Source: Hydrogenophaga sp. RAC07
Lineage (GTDB): Bacteria > Pseudomonadota > Gammaproteobacteria > Burkholderiales > Burkholderiaceae_C
Direction of reading: 5' to 3'
DNA length: 64,000 bases
Assembly: GCF_001713375.1 (NCBI RefSeq)
Contig: NZ_CP016449.1
Coordinates: 4,197,501-4,261,500, forward strand
Under the pieces are notes generated by a model. The model worked only from the letters and a program-made list of their open reading frames with translations, was not told the origin of the DNA and did no database searches. Of the stretch, positions 16,346-25,178 are shown piece by piece. Every line of letters starts with the position of its first letter. Position 1 is the stretch's first letter. A program made the translations under genes and the position numbers.

Positions 16346-17536
16346 ATGGTGGCAGCTTATTCGGTGGCGCTGGTGGGCTTCACGCAAGCCGAGTCTGCCA
16401 CTTTCGAGTCGTTTTTCCGCATGGCCGCGCGCCGCCCCCCCAGCTACACCGTGCAGGACGAGGTGATGGACGCCCAGATCCTGATCGTCAACGCCGACAA
16501 CACCCAGGCGCTGCACCTGGTGCGCTACGCCGAACTGCCCGGCAAGATCCTGCTGGTGGGCCAGTCCGACGGCGGCACCGGGTGGCCGCTGCAACGCAAA
16601 CCCGTCAAGCTGGTCTCGGTGCTCAACGCGCTCGATGTCATCGTCGGCGTGCGCCCCGCGGAGGTGGCCCAACGGGCACCCGCTGGCGGGTTTGCGGCCA
16701 CCCAGCCTTTTCAGAGTTCCCAGCTGCAAGGCCTGGACGCCAGCATGCGCCTGGCCAGTGGCCGCCTGGCCGCGCCCGACCACCTGCCACCGGTGGCCTC
16801 CAGCATGGGTGCCGACCGCGGTTTTTCGGCCACCCTGCCACCCGAAGACGAACCGGCCCGGCCCATGGCTCCGGCGGCGAACTTGCGCCGGCGCCGTTCG
16901 GCCGACACCGAATTTCCGCCCACCCGGCCCATGGAGCGCGGCGAAGAGCGCACCCTGGCCGCCATGCCGCCACCGCCTCAGCGCGCGGCCGCGCCCAACA
17001 ACCGCCAGGGCACGATGCGCCTGACCGACTTCGGCGGGCTGGACGACCTGCCCTCCCCACCCGCACCGCGCTCCACCCGTGCGCCGCGCTCCCGCATCAG
17101 CACCGACAAGGCCAGCGTGCCCGACGTGGCGCGCGGCGACATGCTGCTGGTGGCGGAGAGCCTGGTGGAAGGCCGCATCCTGCTCAAGCGTTTCAAGCGC
17201 TACGGCCTCACCATCGACTGGTCGCGCGAGGCGACGCAAGCGCTGGTGATGCTCAAGGCCAACCCCTACCGCCTGGTGGTGATCGACCGGCTCAAGGGCG
17301 ACCCCGACGCCAACCAGATCTGCCGATCCGCCAAACAGACCAAAGGCCCCAAGGGGGCGCCGGTGGTGATCATGTTCGCTCCCACCGCCGGCAGCATGGA
17401 CCGCATGAAGGCGGGTCTGGCCGGCAGCGACGCTTACTTGTCTCGCTCGGTGAGCGAGAGTGATCTGTACAAGGTGCTGGCGCAGCACCGGTTGGTCAGC
17501 CTCGACGGCTTCGCCCCGACCAACGTTGGCTTCTAG
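16346..17536 (+). CDS. Protein with two degenerate response-regulator receiver domains
   Basis: 396 residues in three parts. Residues about 1-105 resemble a pseudo-receiver, with beta strands AQILIVNAD, KILLVG and RKPVKLV. Residues about 110-265 form a Pro/Ala/Arg-rich linker. Residues about 270-385 are receiver-like: DMLLVAESLVEGRILLKRF, RLVVIDRLKGD, APVVIMFAPT and AYLSRSVSESDLYKVL. In the last domain an Asp (VVIDR) sits at the phosphorylation position, but the first acidic pair is Glu-Ser and the conserved Lys is not in place, so classical phosphotransfer is doubtful. No output domain is seen. The stop overlaps that of the convergent LplT gene (CTAG). Function unknown. Confidence 0.6.
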   Translation: MVAAYSVALVGFTQAESATFESFFRMAARRPPSYTVQDEVMDAQILIVNADNTQALHLVRYAELPGKILLVGQSDGGTGWPLQRKPVKLVSVLNALDVIVGVRPAEVAQRAPAGGFAATQPFQSSQLQGLDASMRLASGRLAAPDHLPPVASSMGADRGFSATLPPEDEPARPMAPAANLRRRRSADTEFPPTRPMERGEERTLAAMPPPPQRAAAPNNRQGTMRLTDFGGLDDLPSPPAPRSTRAPRSRISTDKASVPDVARGDMLLVAESLVEGRILLKRFKRYGLTIDWSREATQALVMLKANPYRLVVIDRLKGDPDANQICRSAKQTKGPKGAPVVIMFAPTAGSMDRMKAGLAGSDAYLSRSVSESDLYKVLAQHRLVSLDGFAPTNVGF

Positions 17537-18816
17537 CCGTGCAGGTCGTCGCGGCGCGCGATCTCCAGCAGCCGCTCCAGTTCGTGCGGATGCGCGCGCT
17601 GGTTGTGGCGGTGCCAGAGCGCGATCACGGCCATGAAACCGGCCACCAGCACACCAAACGCGGTGATGGCCGCGAAGGCCGACCAGCCCCACGCGGTGGA
17701 TGACGCGTAGAGCGCGCCCAGCGTGAGGATGCAGGCCTGCTCGTTGAAGTTCTGCACCGCAATGGACCGGCCCGCGCCCATGAGGTTGTGGCCGCGGTGC
17801 TGCAGCAGCGCGTTCATCGGCACCACCAGGAAGCCGCCCAGGCCACCGAGCAACACCAGGAACGGCGCGGCCACCCACACGTTGTCGATGAAGTTCATGA
17901 GGATCACCAGCACGCCCATGGCGATGCCCAGCGGCATCACGCGCGTGGCCTGGTCCAGCCGCATGCGCATGGAAGCCACCACCGCGCCCACGGCGGTGCC
18001 CAGCGCCACCACGCCCACCAGCGACGAGGCCTGCGTGGTGGTGTAGCCCAGCGCCGCGCCGGCCCAGGCCAGCACGATGTAACGCAGGTTGCCCGACACA
18101 CCCCAGAACAAGGTCGTGGTCGCCAGCGAGATCTGGCCGAGCCGGTCGCGCCACAGGCGGCTGTTGCAGCGCCAGAAATCGGGCAGCAGCGCCCAGGGGT
18201 TCGCGGGCATGGGGCGCGGCGTCACGCCGGTGAGCGGGATGCGGGTGTTGAACCACGCAGCCAGCATGTACACGAACATCAGCGCGGCCACAGCGGCTTG
18301 TGCGGGGTGGTGGATGCCGGTGTGGAAACCGGGGATGTCGATGGCCAGCAACTGCGCCGACACCCAGGGGCTCACCAGCTGGCCACCCAGCAACACACCC
18401 AGAATGATGGAGGCGATCGTGAGGCCCTCGATCCAGCCATTGGCCTTGACCAGCTGCGAGGGCGGCAGCAACTCGGTGAGGATGCCGTACTTGGCCGGCG
18501 AGTAGGCGGCCGCGCCCAGCCCCACCAGCGTGTAGGCCAGCAGCGGGTGCACGCCGGTGAGCATGAGCAGGCAGCCCACCACCTTGATGGCGTTGCTGAT
18601 GAACATGACCTGGCCTTTGGGTCGCGCATCCGCGAACGCCCCCACGAACGGCGCGAGCACCACGTAGAACAAGGCAAACAGGGGAACGAGGGCGGCGCTT
18701 TGCCACTCGGGTGAGCCGCGCGTGCGCAGCAATTCGATCGCGGCCACGAACAGCGCGTTGTCCGCCAGCGAACTGAAGAACTGCGCCGTCATGATGGTGT
18801 AGAAGCCGCGCTTCAT
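17533..18816 (-). CDS. lplT: Lysophospholipid transporter LplT (MFS)
   Basis: A 427-residue major-facilitator protein with 12 predicted helices. The LplT opening (MKRGFYTIMTAQFFSSLADNA), the ADARPKGQVMF loop between helices 2 and 3 and YSPAKYGILTELLP are diagnostic. It flips lysophosphatidylethanolamine across the inner membrane for reacylation. In enterobacteria it neighbours or is fused with aas (acyltransferase/acyl-ACP synthetase), which is absent from this window; in Burkholderiales it commonly sits beside alr, as here, divergent by 195 bp. Confidence 0.92.
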   Translation of the reverse strand: MKRGFYTIMTAQFFSSLADNALFVAAIELLRTRGSPEWQSAALVPLFALFYVVLAPFVGAFADARPKGQVMFISNAIKVVGCLLMLTGVHPLLAYTLVGLGAAAYSPAKYGILTELLPPSQLVKANGWIEGLTIASIILGVLLGGQLVSPWVSAQLLAIDIPGFHTGIHHPAQAAVAALMFVYMLAAWFNTRIPLTGVTPRPMPANPWALLPDFWRCNSRLWRDRLGQISLATTTLFWGVSGNLRYIVLAWAGAALGYTTTQASSLVGVVALGTAVGAVVASMRMRLDQATRVMPLGIAMGVLVILMNFIDNVWVAAPFLVLLGGLGGFLVVPMNALLQHRGHNLMGAGRSIAVQNFNEQACILTLGALYASSTAWGWSAFAAITAFGVLVAGFMAVIALWHRHNQRAHPHELERLLEIARRDDLHG

Positions 18817-19011
18817 GGCGATGATTTTGAGCGCCGAAGGGCCTCAGCGGAGGGTGGCTGAGCGGGTCGCAGCGGCTTTTTTATGCGACAGTTGACGGGG
18901 GTCTCCAGGGGATGCGGGGTTATAGCACGCTGCCCTGAAACGACCACGCATTCACCGGCGTTGAACCCGCTTGCAACGCCTTTCGATGACGGACCTCACG
19001 CCCGCACGCCC

Positions 19012-20127
19012 ATGCCCCGCCCGATCCTTGCCACCGTCCACCCCGAAGCCCTGCGCCACAACCTGCAACGCGCCCGCGAATGCGCCCCCGATGCGCGGGT
19101 TTGGGCGGTGGTCAAGGCCAACGCCTACGGCCATGGCATCGAGCGCTGCTTTGATGCCCTGCGCGCGGCCGATGGTTTTGCCCTGCTCGATCTGGCCGAG
19201 GCCGAACGCATCCGCGCGCTCGACTGGCGTGGCCCCATCCTGTTGCTGGAAGGCGCGTTCGAACCGCGCGACCTGGAGCTGTGCTCGCGCCTGCACCTGT
19301 GGCACACCGTGCACTGCACCGAGCAGATCGACTGGCTGGCCGCGCACAAGACGCTGGTGCCGCACCGCGTCTTCCTGAAGCTCAACAGCGGCATGAACCG
19401 GCTGGGCTTCACCCCCAACGCGTTTCGCAGCGCCTGGGCGCGCCTGAACGCGCTGCCCCAGGTGGACGAAATCTCGCTCATGACCCACTTCAGCGACGCC
19501 GACGGCCCACGCGGCATTGCCCACCAGGTGGCCTCCTTCGAAGCCGCCACCGCGGACCTGCCAGGCGAGCGCACGCTGTGCAACAGCGCCGCCTTGTTGA
19601 GGAACCCGGGCGATGCGCTGCGCGGCGAAGGCGTGACCAACCTGGCCGCCGACTGGGTGCGCGAAGGCATCGCGCTCTACGGCAGCGCGCCCGACTTTCC
19701 GGCGCGCTCTGCGCTTGAGTGGAACCTGCAACCGGCCATGACCTTGTCGAGCCGCATCATCGGCGTGCAGACGCTGCAGGCCGGCGACACCGTGGGCTAC
19801 GGCTCGGCCTTCACGGCCAAGCAACCCATGCGCATCGGCGTGGTGGCGTGTGGGTACGCGGATGGTTATCCGCGCCACGCACCCAATGGCACGCCGGTGC
19901 TGGTGGATGGTGTGCGAACCCGGGTGGTGGGGCGGGTCAGCATGGACATGGTGACGGTGGATCTCTCGGGCCTGGATGCCGCCGGCATGGGGTCGGAGGT
20001 GGTGTTGTGGGGGCGGTCTTCGGCCGGGGCTGTGTTGGCGGTGGATGAGGTGGCGGCGGCGGCGGGCACGATCGGCTATGAGCTGATGTGTGCCGTGGCT
20101 CAACGCGTACCGTTTGCTGCGCCCTGA
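19012..20127 (+). CDS. alr: Alanine racemase
   Basis: A 371-residue PLP enzyme that interconverts L- and D-alanine for peptidoglycan. The PLP lysine is Lys35 in [10 protein letters not shown] and the catalytic tyrosine is Tyr263 in [14 protein letters not shown], the HFSDAD region and the C-terminal [10 protein letters not shown] strand are present. The start ATG 19012 gives the normal family length; upstream codons are open but do not match the family. GC-rich third positions are normal. No neighbour on the same strand. Confidence 0.95.
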   Translation: MPRPILATVHPEALRHNLQRARECAPDARVWAVVKANAYGHGIERCFDALRAADGFALLDLAEAERIRALDWRGPILLLEGAFEPRDLELCSRLHLWHTVHCTEQIDWLAAHKTLVPHRVFLKLNSGMNRLGFTPNAFRSAWARLNALPQVDEISLMTHFSDADGPRGIAHQVASFEAATADLPGERTLCNSAALLRNPGDALRGEGVTNLAADWVREGIALYGSAPDFPARSALEWNLQPAMTLSSRIIGVQTLQAGDTVGYGSAFTAKQPMRIGVVACGYADGYPRHAPNGTPVLVDGVRTRVVGRVSMDMVTVDLSGLDAAGMGSEVVLWGRSSAGAVLAVDEVAAAAGTIGYELMCAVAQRVPFAAP

Positions 20128-20156
20128 GGTTCTCCAGACATCACGCCGAAACCCCC

Positions 20157-21701
20157 TCAAGAACGCCCAGGCGAGCAGGCCACAAACCCATACCGCTCAC
20201 AGAACGGACTCCCCAGCACAGGGAGCCACGAAGGCACGTTGTGGAACTCCCGCGCCACCTCCGCCAGCACCCCGTCGCGGTACGCCTGAAAGCGGAACCC
20301 CACGCCATCCACCGCGAAGAACGCCACGCCTTCCACCTCGAAGCGCTTCACGCTCACCCGCTCGAAGTACGGCGCGAACTCGGCGAGCACGGGTTCGTCG
20401 TACAGGAAGACGCGGATCGGTTTGCCGTCGTATGAACGGAAGTCCACGATCTGGTCGTCTTGCCGCGCGTGGTGGCGGCCGACGCCGAACACCGGCACGT
20501 AGGCGCCGTGGTGAAACGCGAGCATGCCGGCGGGGTTGTAGGTGTGCGCCATCAGCGTGGCGCCGGGCGGCATGTCTTGCCTCAGCGCGGCCACCACCGC
20601 GGGGGTCTCGCGCAGAAACACCGCGCGGTCATGAATTTTGAAGGGCTGCCACCAGGCCAATGGCGCCCAGGCGATGGCGGCGACCACCAGGAGGTGGGGC
20701 ACGGACAGCGCCACCGTCCAGTTCAATGCGCTGCGCAAGGGGCGGGCTTCCAGCCGCAGCCCGGCCCACACCACGAACAGCGGCACGAAGCCCAGCACCC
20801 AGTGCAGTCCGATGGTGCGGCGCGTGCTCAACAGGGCGAACACCACGAGGGGGAAGAGCCACAGCACCGCGAGCGTGGTGCGTGTGGTGGCCGAGGTCCC
20901 TGCGATCGGGCGGGCCACCGCGCTGCGCCACAGCAACCATGGCGTGAGCAGGTAGACCGCCATGGCCAGGTAGGTGCCGAAGGTCTTGAAGGACCAGGCC
21001 GAGCCTTCGTTGCGGTTGAACACGTTGAACATCACATTGGTCCAGCCGTGCGTGGCGTTGAAGGCCACGTTGAGCGCGATCGAGGGCAGGGCCAGCGCGA
21101 AGATGAGGAAGGGCGCCCACCAGCGCTCGCGCCGCCAGCCGAAGCAGTGCGCGGCGTAGGCAAAACCCAGCAGTGCTGCGAAGTACTTGGAAAGAAACGC
21201 GAGGCCGAGAAACAGGCCCGCCAGCGCGTACCAGGGCACGCTTCGCGTGGCGCTGGTGTCGGCACGCAGGTAGGCCCAGGCCGAGAGCGCCATGAAGAAG
21301 ATCAAGGGCGTGTCGGTGGTCACGAGCACAAACATCCAGCTCCACGGCATGGCCAGGTACACCGCACCGGCCAGCCAGGCGCTGGACTCCTGCTCGTCGG
21401 GCAACCACCGGCGCAGCGCATCGACGATGCCCAGCGCGATCACGCTGGTGACGATGAGTGTGAAACTGCGCAGCGCCAGCGGGTGTTCGCTGATCTGGCG
21501 CAGCACCGCGAGCAGCCAGCCCACCATGGGCGGGTGGTCTGAATAGCCCCAGGCCGGAAACACGCCCCATTGGTAAAAGAAGGCCTCGTCGCCGGAGAAG
21601 GGGAAACCCGCCGCCAGTGCGATCTTCAGGACCAGGGTGATGGCGAAGAATGACCAGAAGATCTGGCGCGACGCGTGTGCGGAAAATTCGGAGGCGCGCA
21701 T
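20157..21701 (-). CDS. GT39-type (ArnT/PMT-like) membrane glycosyltransferase
   Basis: A 514-residue polytopic enzyme. The first periplasmic loop has the acidic pair in FSGDEAFFYQWG, then YSDHPPMVGWLL, typical of GT39/GT83 enzymes that take a sugar from a polyprenyl-phosphate carrier. Around ten helices follow, with a soluble C-terminal periplasmic portion. It is likely to move a pentose or hexose from a lipid carrier to an envelope acceptor. It is the last gene of a minus-strand set with an SMR protein (10 bp upstream) and a HAD-UbiA fusion, which supply the donor. Acceptor and sugar are unknown. Confidence 0.85.
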   Translation of the reverse strand: MRASEFSAHASRQIFWSFFAITLVLKIALAAGFPFSGDEAFFYQWGVFPAWGYSDHPPMVGWLLAVLRQISEHPLALRSFTLIVTSVIALGIVDALRRWLPDEQESSAWLAGAVYLAMPWSWMFVLVTTDTPLIFFMALSAWAYLRADTSATRSVPWYALAGLFLGLAFLSKYFAALLGFAYAAHCFGWRRERWWAPFLIFALALPSIALNVAFNATHGWTNVMFNVFNRNEGSAWSFKTFGTYLAMAVYLLTPWLLWRSAVARPIAGTSATTRTTLAVLWLFPLVVFALLSTRRTIGLHWVLGFVPLFVVWAGLRLEARPLRSALNWTVALSVPHLLVVAAIAWAPLAWWQPFKIHDRAVFLRETPAVVAALRQDMPPGATLMAHTYNPAGMLAFHHGAYVPVFGVGRHHARQDDQIVDFRSYDGKPIRVFLYDEPVLAEFAPYFERVSVKRFEVEGVAFFAVDGVGFRFQAYRDGVLAEVAREFHNVPSWLPVLGSPFCERYGFVACSPGRS

Positions 21702-21711
21702 CGCTGGGTTC

Positions 21712-22071
21712 TCAAGCGTCCATGGCCAGCAGGCTCACGCCCACCACGATCAAGGTGCAGCCCGCCACCCGCAGCCACGAGAACGGCTCGCCCAGCCAGA
21801 GCACCCCCAGCGCCATGGTCACCACAAAGCCCAGGCTCACCAACGGGTAGGCCAGGCTCACATCGAGCCGCGAAAGCACCCACAGCCACAACACGGCGCT
21901 GGCGCCGTAGAGCACCAGACCCAGCCACACCAGGGGGCTGGTGAGCGCGTGCAGGTAGGTGGCACCCACGTCGGCGCCGCTGGGCGCGCCCATGCCGCGT
22001 TTCATGGCGATCTGCGCGGCCGAGGACAGCAGCACACAGAAGACGGCGAGACCGATGGCGATGGATTTCAT
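21712..22071 (-). CDS. Small EamA/SMR-type membrane protein (ArnE/ArnF-like)
   Basis: 119 residues with four hydrophobic helices (AIGLAVFCVLLSSAAQIAMK, VWLGLVLYGASAVLWLWVL, SLAYPLVSLGFVVTMALG, AGCTLIVVGVSLLAM). It is half the size of a full EamA protein, so it probably works as a dimer. The pattern matches ArnE/ArnF, which flip a polyprenyl-phosphate sugar across the inner membrane. The position between a UbiA-type carrier enzyme and a GT39 transferase supports a flippase role. Confidence 0.8.
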   Translation of the reverse strand: MKSIAIGLAVFCVLLSSAAQIAMKRGMGAPSGADVGATYLHALTSPLVWLGLVLYGASAVLWLWVLSRLDVSLAYPLVSLGFVVTMALGVLWLGEPFSWLRVAGCTLIVVGVSLLAMDA

Positions 22072-22078
22072 GGGTGCG

Positions 22079-23554
22079 TCAAAGTCCGATGGTGGCCGTG
22101 AGACCGATGCCGCCCATGGCCAGCAGCGTCATCCAGCTGAAGGGGTCTTTCAACGCGAACTGCAGCGGGTCTTCGCCGTGCAATTCACGCCGCCCGGTCT
22201 TGAGCCAGATGCGCATGATCCACAACAGCAGCACGGGTGCGGCGGCCCACAACCACTCGGGGTTGGCGTAGAGCATTTCACTGTTCTGGCTGTCGATGTA
22301 CAGGGCCAGCACCATCACCGCCAGGAAGCCACTGGCCATGCCCATGGCGCGCAGCGACGAGAGATCGCGCGGCTGGTAACCGCGGCCGGGTGCGAGCGTG
22401 GTGCGTTCGTCGTCGAGCTCTTCGAGTTCGGCGCAGCGCTTGACCAGCGCCAGGCTCAGGAACAAGAAGATCGAGATCGCGGCCAGCCAGTTCGAGAGCT
22501 CCACCTGCGCCGCCACCGCGCCAGCGGCGATGCGCAAGGTGTACAGACCGGAAAGCACCAGCACGTCGATGAGCGCGAGCCGCTTGAGCACCAGCGAGTA
22601 GGCCAGCGTGGTCACGGTGTAGACCAGCAGCATGGCGGCAAAGGCCGGCGACACCGCCCAGGCCAGCACGAAGGCCAGCACCAGCATCACACTGCCCAGC
22701 ACCACCGCCAGCGGGATGCTGATGGTGGCCGCGGCCAGCGGCCGAAAGCGCTTGAGGCGGTGTGCGCGGTCGTTGGGCAGGTCCAGCAGGTCGTTGAACA
22801 GGTAGGTGGCCGAGGCGCACAGGCCAAACGCCACAAACGCCACCAGCACCAGCGCCCAGAGCTGGGGGTCGAGCCGGTGCGAGGCGAGCAGCGGAATGAA
22901 CAGCAGCGCGTTCTTGGACCACTGCTTGAGACGGATGGCGCGCAGCACGGTCTTCAGGCGCAGCGGTTCACGCTCGAACACCCGCGCCTGCGGATGCACC
23001 TTGTGCAGCGCGTTGATGACGCTGGCCGGTGCGTTCACCGCCACCGCTTGTGCGCTGCCCTGCCACACGGCGATGTCGTCGCGGCTGTTGCCCGCGTAGG
23101 CCCAGCTGCTGTGGCCAAGGGCCTGCGCGTGTGCCGCGATCGCGTCGCGCTTGTTGCCCCGGCTGAGGTTCACGCCGTCGGCGCGCGCATTGGTGCCGAG
23201 CGTGTCGTCGAACAGGTTGAGGTGGGCGGCGACGTCGCGCACGATGCGCGCGTCCGCCGCGCTTGCCAGCACCAGGCTGCGACCGCGCGCGCGTTCCTCG
23301 CGCAGGTACTGCACAAAACGCTCGTGGTAGGGCAGGCGCGCCGGGTCGGGGCGCACGGCGTTGGCCAGTTTGAGCTTGAAGCCGGCCTTGCCCAGCAGCA
23401 GCCACACGAAGAGGCGCAGCAGGTTCAGCGGGTTGCGCCGGATGAACAGCATCACCGACTCGTACAGCGTGTCGCTGGGCGTGAGCGTTCCGTCCAGGTC
23501 CACGTACAGCGGGCAGGTTTCGGTGGGGCGGGCGGTGGCGGCGGCAGGCGTCAA
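22079..23554 (-). CDS. HAD phosphatase - UbiA prenyltransferase fusion (DPPR-synthase-like)
   Basis: 491 residues. Residues about 10-200 are a HAD-like phosphatase with motif I YVDLDGTLTP, motif II LVLASAAD, the Lys of GNKRDAI and motif IV GNSRDDI. Residues about 205-490 are a UbiA-family integral membrane transferase with FNDLLDLPNDRAHRLKRFRP, strongly like decaprenyl-phosphate phosphoribosyltransferase of mycobacterial arabinan synthesis, and a second motif YSLVLKRLALIDVL. A plausible product is polyprenyl-phosphate ribose: the UbiA half attaches phosphoribose and the HAD half removes the 5-phosphate. This is inference from domains and context. It is the first gene of the GT39 operon. Confidence 0.85.
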   Translation of the reverse strand: MTPAAATARPTETCPLYVDLDGTLTPSDTLYESVMLFIRRNPLNLLRLFVWLLLGKAGFKLKLANAVRPDPARLPYHERFVQYLREERARGRSLVLASAADARIVRDVAAHLNLFDDTLGTNARADGVNLSRGNKRDAIAAHAQALGHSSWAYAGNSRDDIAVWQGSAQAVAVNAPASVINALHKVHPQARVFEREPLRLKTVLRAIRLKQWSKNALLFIPLLASHRLDPQLWALVLVAFVAFGLCASATYLFNDLLDLPNDRAHRLKRFRPLAAATISIPLAVVLGSVMLVLAFVLAWAVSPAFAAMLLVYTVTTLAYSLVLKRLALIDVLVLSGLYTLRIAAGAVAAQVELSNWLAAISIFLFLSLALVKRCAELEELDDERTTLAPGRGYQPRDLSSLRAMGMASGFLAVMVLALYIDSQNSEMLYANPEWLWAAAPVLLLWIMRIWLKTGRRELHGEDPLQFALKDPFSWMTLLAMGGIGLTATIGL

Positions 23555-23625
23555 ACGGTGGGTCCGGTGGTGTGCGCCGATTCTAGGCGCCGCTTCTGCG
23601 GCACATCACCCCGCCGCAACGGGAG

Positions 23626-24261
23626 TCAGACGGGCAGCCAGCCCCGGGCGCGGTCCACCAGTTGCACCAGCAGGTGGGCCAGCGACGCGGTGTAGGCCAG
23701 TGCCGCGCAACCCGTCACCGCGGAAACCGCGAGCGCGATGCCGTCGCGAAACATCCAGCCCAGGCTCAGCAGGATCAGGCTCAGGCTGGGCAGCACATTG
23801 CCCAGCGGCAAGGGCAGAAAGATCACCGATGCCATCAGGGCGATCCAGACGCCCCAGCCCCAGCGCGTGGCGTCGTGGCTCAAGACCAACCAGCGCGGCC
23901 GCAGCCAGCGGTTGGCCCGTTCGTACATCCAGGCCAGGCCGTGCAGGCAGCGCCCGGTCCAGCGTTCGTTCAGGCTCAGGGCGCCCAGGCGATCGGGCAA
24001 GTCCACCGTGTCGCGCCCGCGCGCCCAGCCCCAGGCGATGACCAGGATGCCCAGGCTGAGCACCGTGCCGGCGCCGGCAATCGGCACCACGGTGAGCAGG
24101 GCCATGAGCATCAGCACCACGGCGGTCGAACTGTCACCGTGCAGTTGCAACAACTCGGCCAGGTTCAGCCGCAGATCGGCCGGGTCGGGCGCCTGCCCCC
24201 GCGCACTGGCCGCGTGCGCATGGGCCGCGCGGCGCAGCGATTGCGCCAGCCGCTCGCTCAA
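23626..24261 (-). CDS. ExoD-family membrane protein
   Basis: 211 residues with a TTG start whose bases overlap the upstream stop (TTGA). The upstream part of this open frame is a shadow of the preceding membrane protein. Several helices are present (TAVVLMLMALLTVVPIAGAGTVLSLGIL, in part; ALMASVIFLPLPLGNVLP; LSLILLSLGWMF). The P-x-x-G region after the second helix and its overall size match exopolysaccharide synthesis protein ExoD, named in Rhizobium for a mutant defect in exopolysaccharide and alkali tolerance; the biochemical role is unknown. It is the last gene of a three-gene coupled operon. Confidence 0.8.
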   Translation of the reverse strand: MSERLAQSLRRAAHAHAASARGQAPDPADLRLNLAELLQLHGDSSTAVVLMLMALLTVVPIAGAGTVLSLGILVIAWGWARGRDTVDLPDRLGALSLNERWTGRCLHGLAWMYERANRWLRPRWLVLSHDATRWGWGVWIALMASVIFLPLPLGNVLPSLSLILLSLGWMFRDGIALAVSAVTGCAALAYTASLAHLLVQLVDRARGWLPV

Positions 24262-24668
24262 GCGCGGCCCTGCGCCGGCACATTGCGCAGCGTGGTGGGT
24301 TTGTTCAAGCGGCCCACCATCCAGTGCAGGCCGATCGCGGGTACCAGCAGGCACAACATGCCCAGGCCCCAGCCAGTCCACAGCAGCGGTGTGATCCAGC
24401 CCATGACGCCGTCGCTCGACGGCGCCACCTGGCCCAGCCACTGCACGAGGCCCAGCCACATCAACTGCAAGGACTGGATCCACGCCGGGTCGACCCACAG
24501 CGCGGCCCAGGCCGGCACGGGCCACTCGCCCACGGCCGTGGCGGCAGACGTGGCCTGGCCCGAACCCGCCGCGCCCACCAGCCAGTGGGTGAGTTGCACC
24601 GACAGCGCGATCAGCGCGGTCCAGCACACCGAGAGAAAGGCGAACACGCCCCAGACGATGGTTTTCAT
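24258..24668 (-). CDS. Two-helix membrane protein of unknown function
   Basis: 136 residues. Hydrophobic stretches lie at about 5-27 (WGVFAFLSVCWTALIALSV) and 93-118 (LLWTGWGLGMLCLLVPAIGLHW), with a Trp-rich segment between. I do not recognise a family. Its start overlaps the stop of the TerB-like gene (ATGA), and its end overlaps the ExoD start, so the three products are made together and may act together at the membrane. Confidence 0.75.
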   Translation of the reverse strand: MKTIVWGVFAFLSVCWTALIALSVQLTHWLVGAAGSGQATSAATAVGEWPVPAWAALWVDPAWIQSLQLMWLGLVQWLGQVAPSSDGVMGWITPLLWTGWGLGMLCLLVPAIGLHWMVGRLNKPTTLRNVPAQGRA

Positions 24669-25087
24669 GACAAGGCTCCTTCGGTGTTTCGGTGGTTGCC
24701 GGGCATCTGGCGCCAGGCGCGCGCGAGGCTGTCGAGCATCGCGGTTTCACCGTCGGCCAGATGACCGTCGGCAGCCACCACAGCTTCGCACAAGGCAACG
24801 ATTTTCGTGCGCAGGGTGAGGTCGGTCACCTCGGCCAGCAGGGCCTGGCGGGTGGTGGCATCGAGCTGCGACGATCCCAGCCATTCACCGTGCGCGCCGA
24901 GCAGCAGGTCTTCGCAAAAGGTTTCAATCACGGCCTTGAGGTCTTGCGGCGACAGGCCCAGTTGACGCGCGGCGTCCAGCCGGTCCAGCGCCCGGATCTC
25001 GCTCAAGGCGTAGTTGCCATCGGCCACCAAGGCCATGGCGAGCAGGCGGGCAGCGGCTTGGGGACTGTTGACGGGGTAGGTGTGCAT
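24665..25087 (-). CDS. TerB-like helical protein
   Basis: 140 residues from ATG 25087, which has a strong AGGAGATCCC ribosome site; an earlier start at 25129 is unlikely. It is all-helical with the TerB/DjlA-N pattern: AMALVADGNYALSEIRALDRLD, then a second half ALCEAVVAADGHLADGETAMLDSL, each with an acidic ADGxxxxxE motif that in TerB binds a divalent metal. It is cytosolic. First gene of the operon with the two-helix protein and ExoD; divergent from an NhaR-type regulator 91 bp away. Confidence 0.75.
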   Translation of the reverse strand: MHTYPVNSPQAAARLLAMALVADGNYALSEIRALDRLDAARQLGLSPQDLKAVIETFCEDLLLGAHGEWLGSSQLDATTRQALLAEVTDLTLRTKIVALCEAVVAADGHLADGETAMLDSLARAWRQMPGNHRNTEGALS

Positions 25088-25178
25088 GGGATCTCCTGAC
25101 GAAAAGCGCGAGCTTAGGCGTGCAGACACTTCTCAAAAAGCAGAAAATCACTGCAATTTCATCCTTATAAGTCGAACA

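Noticed and set aside
23626..24798. ExoD as a 390-residue protein
   Set aside because: The first about 180 residues are a shadow of the two-helix protein gene; the family length and the TTGA overlap support the 211-residue form.
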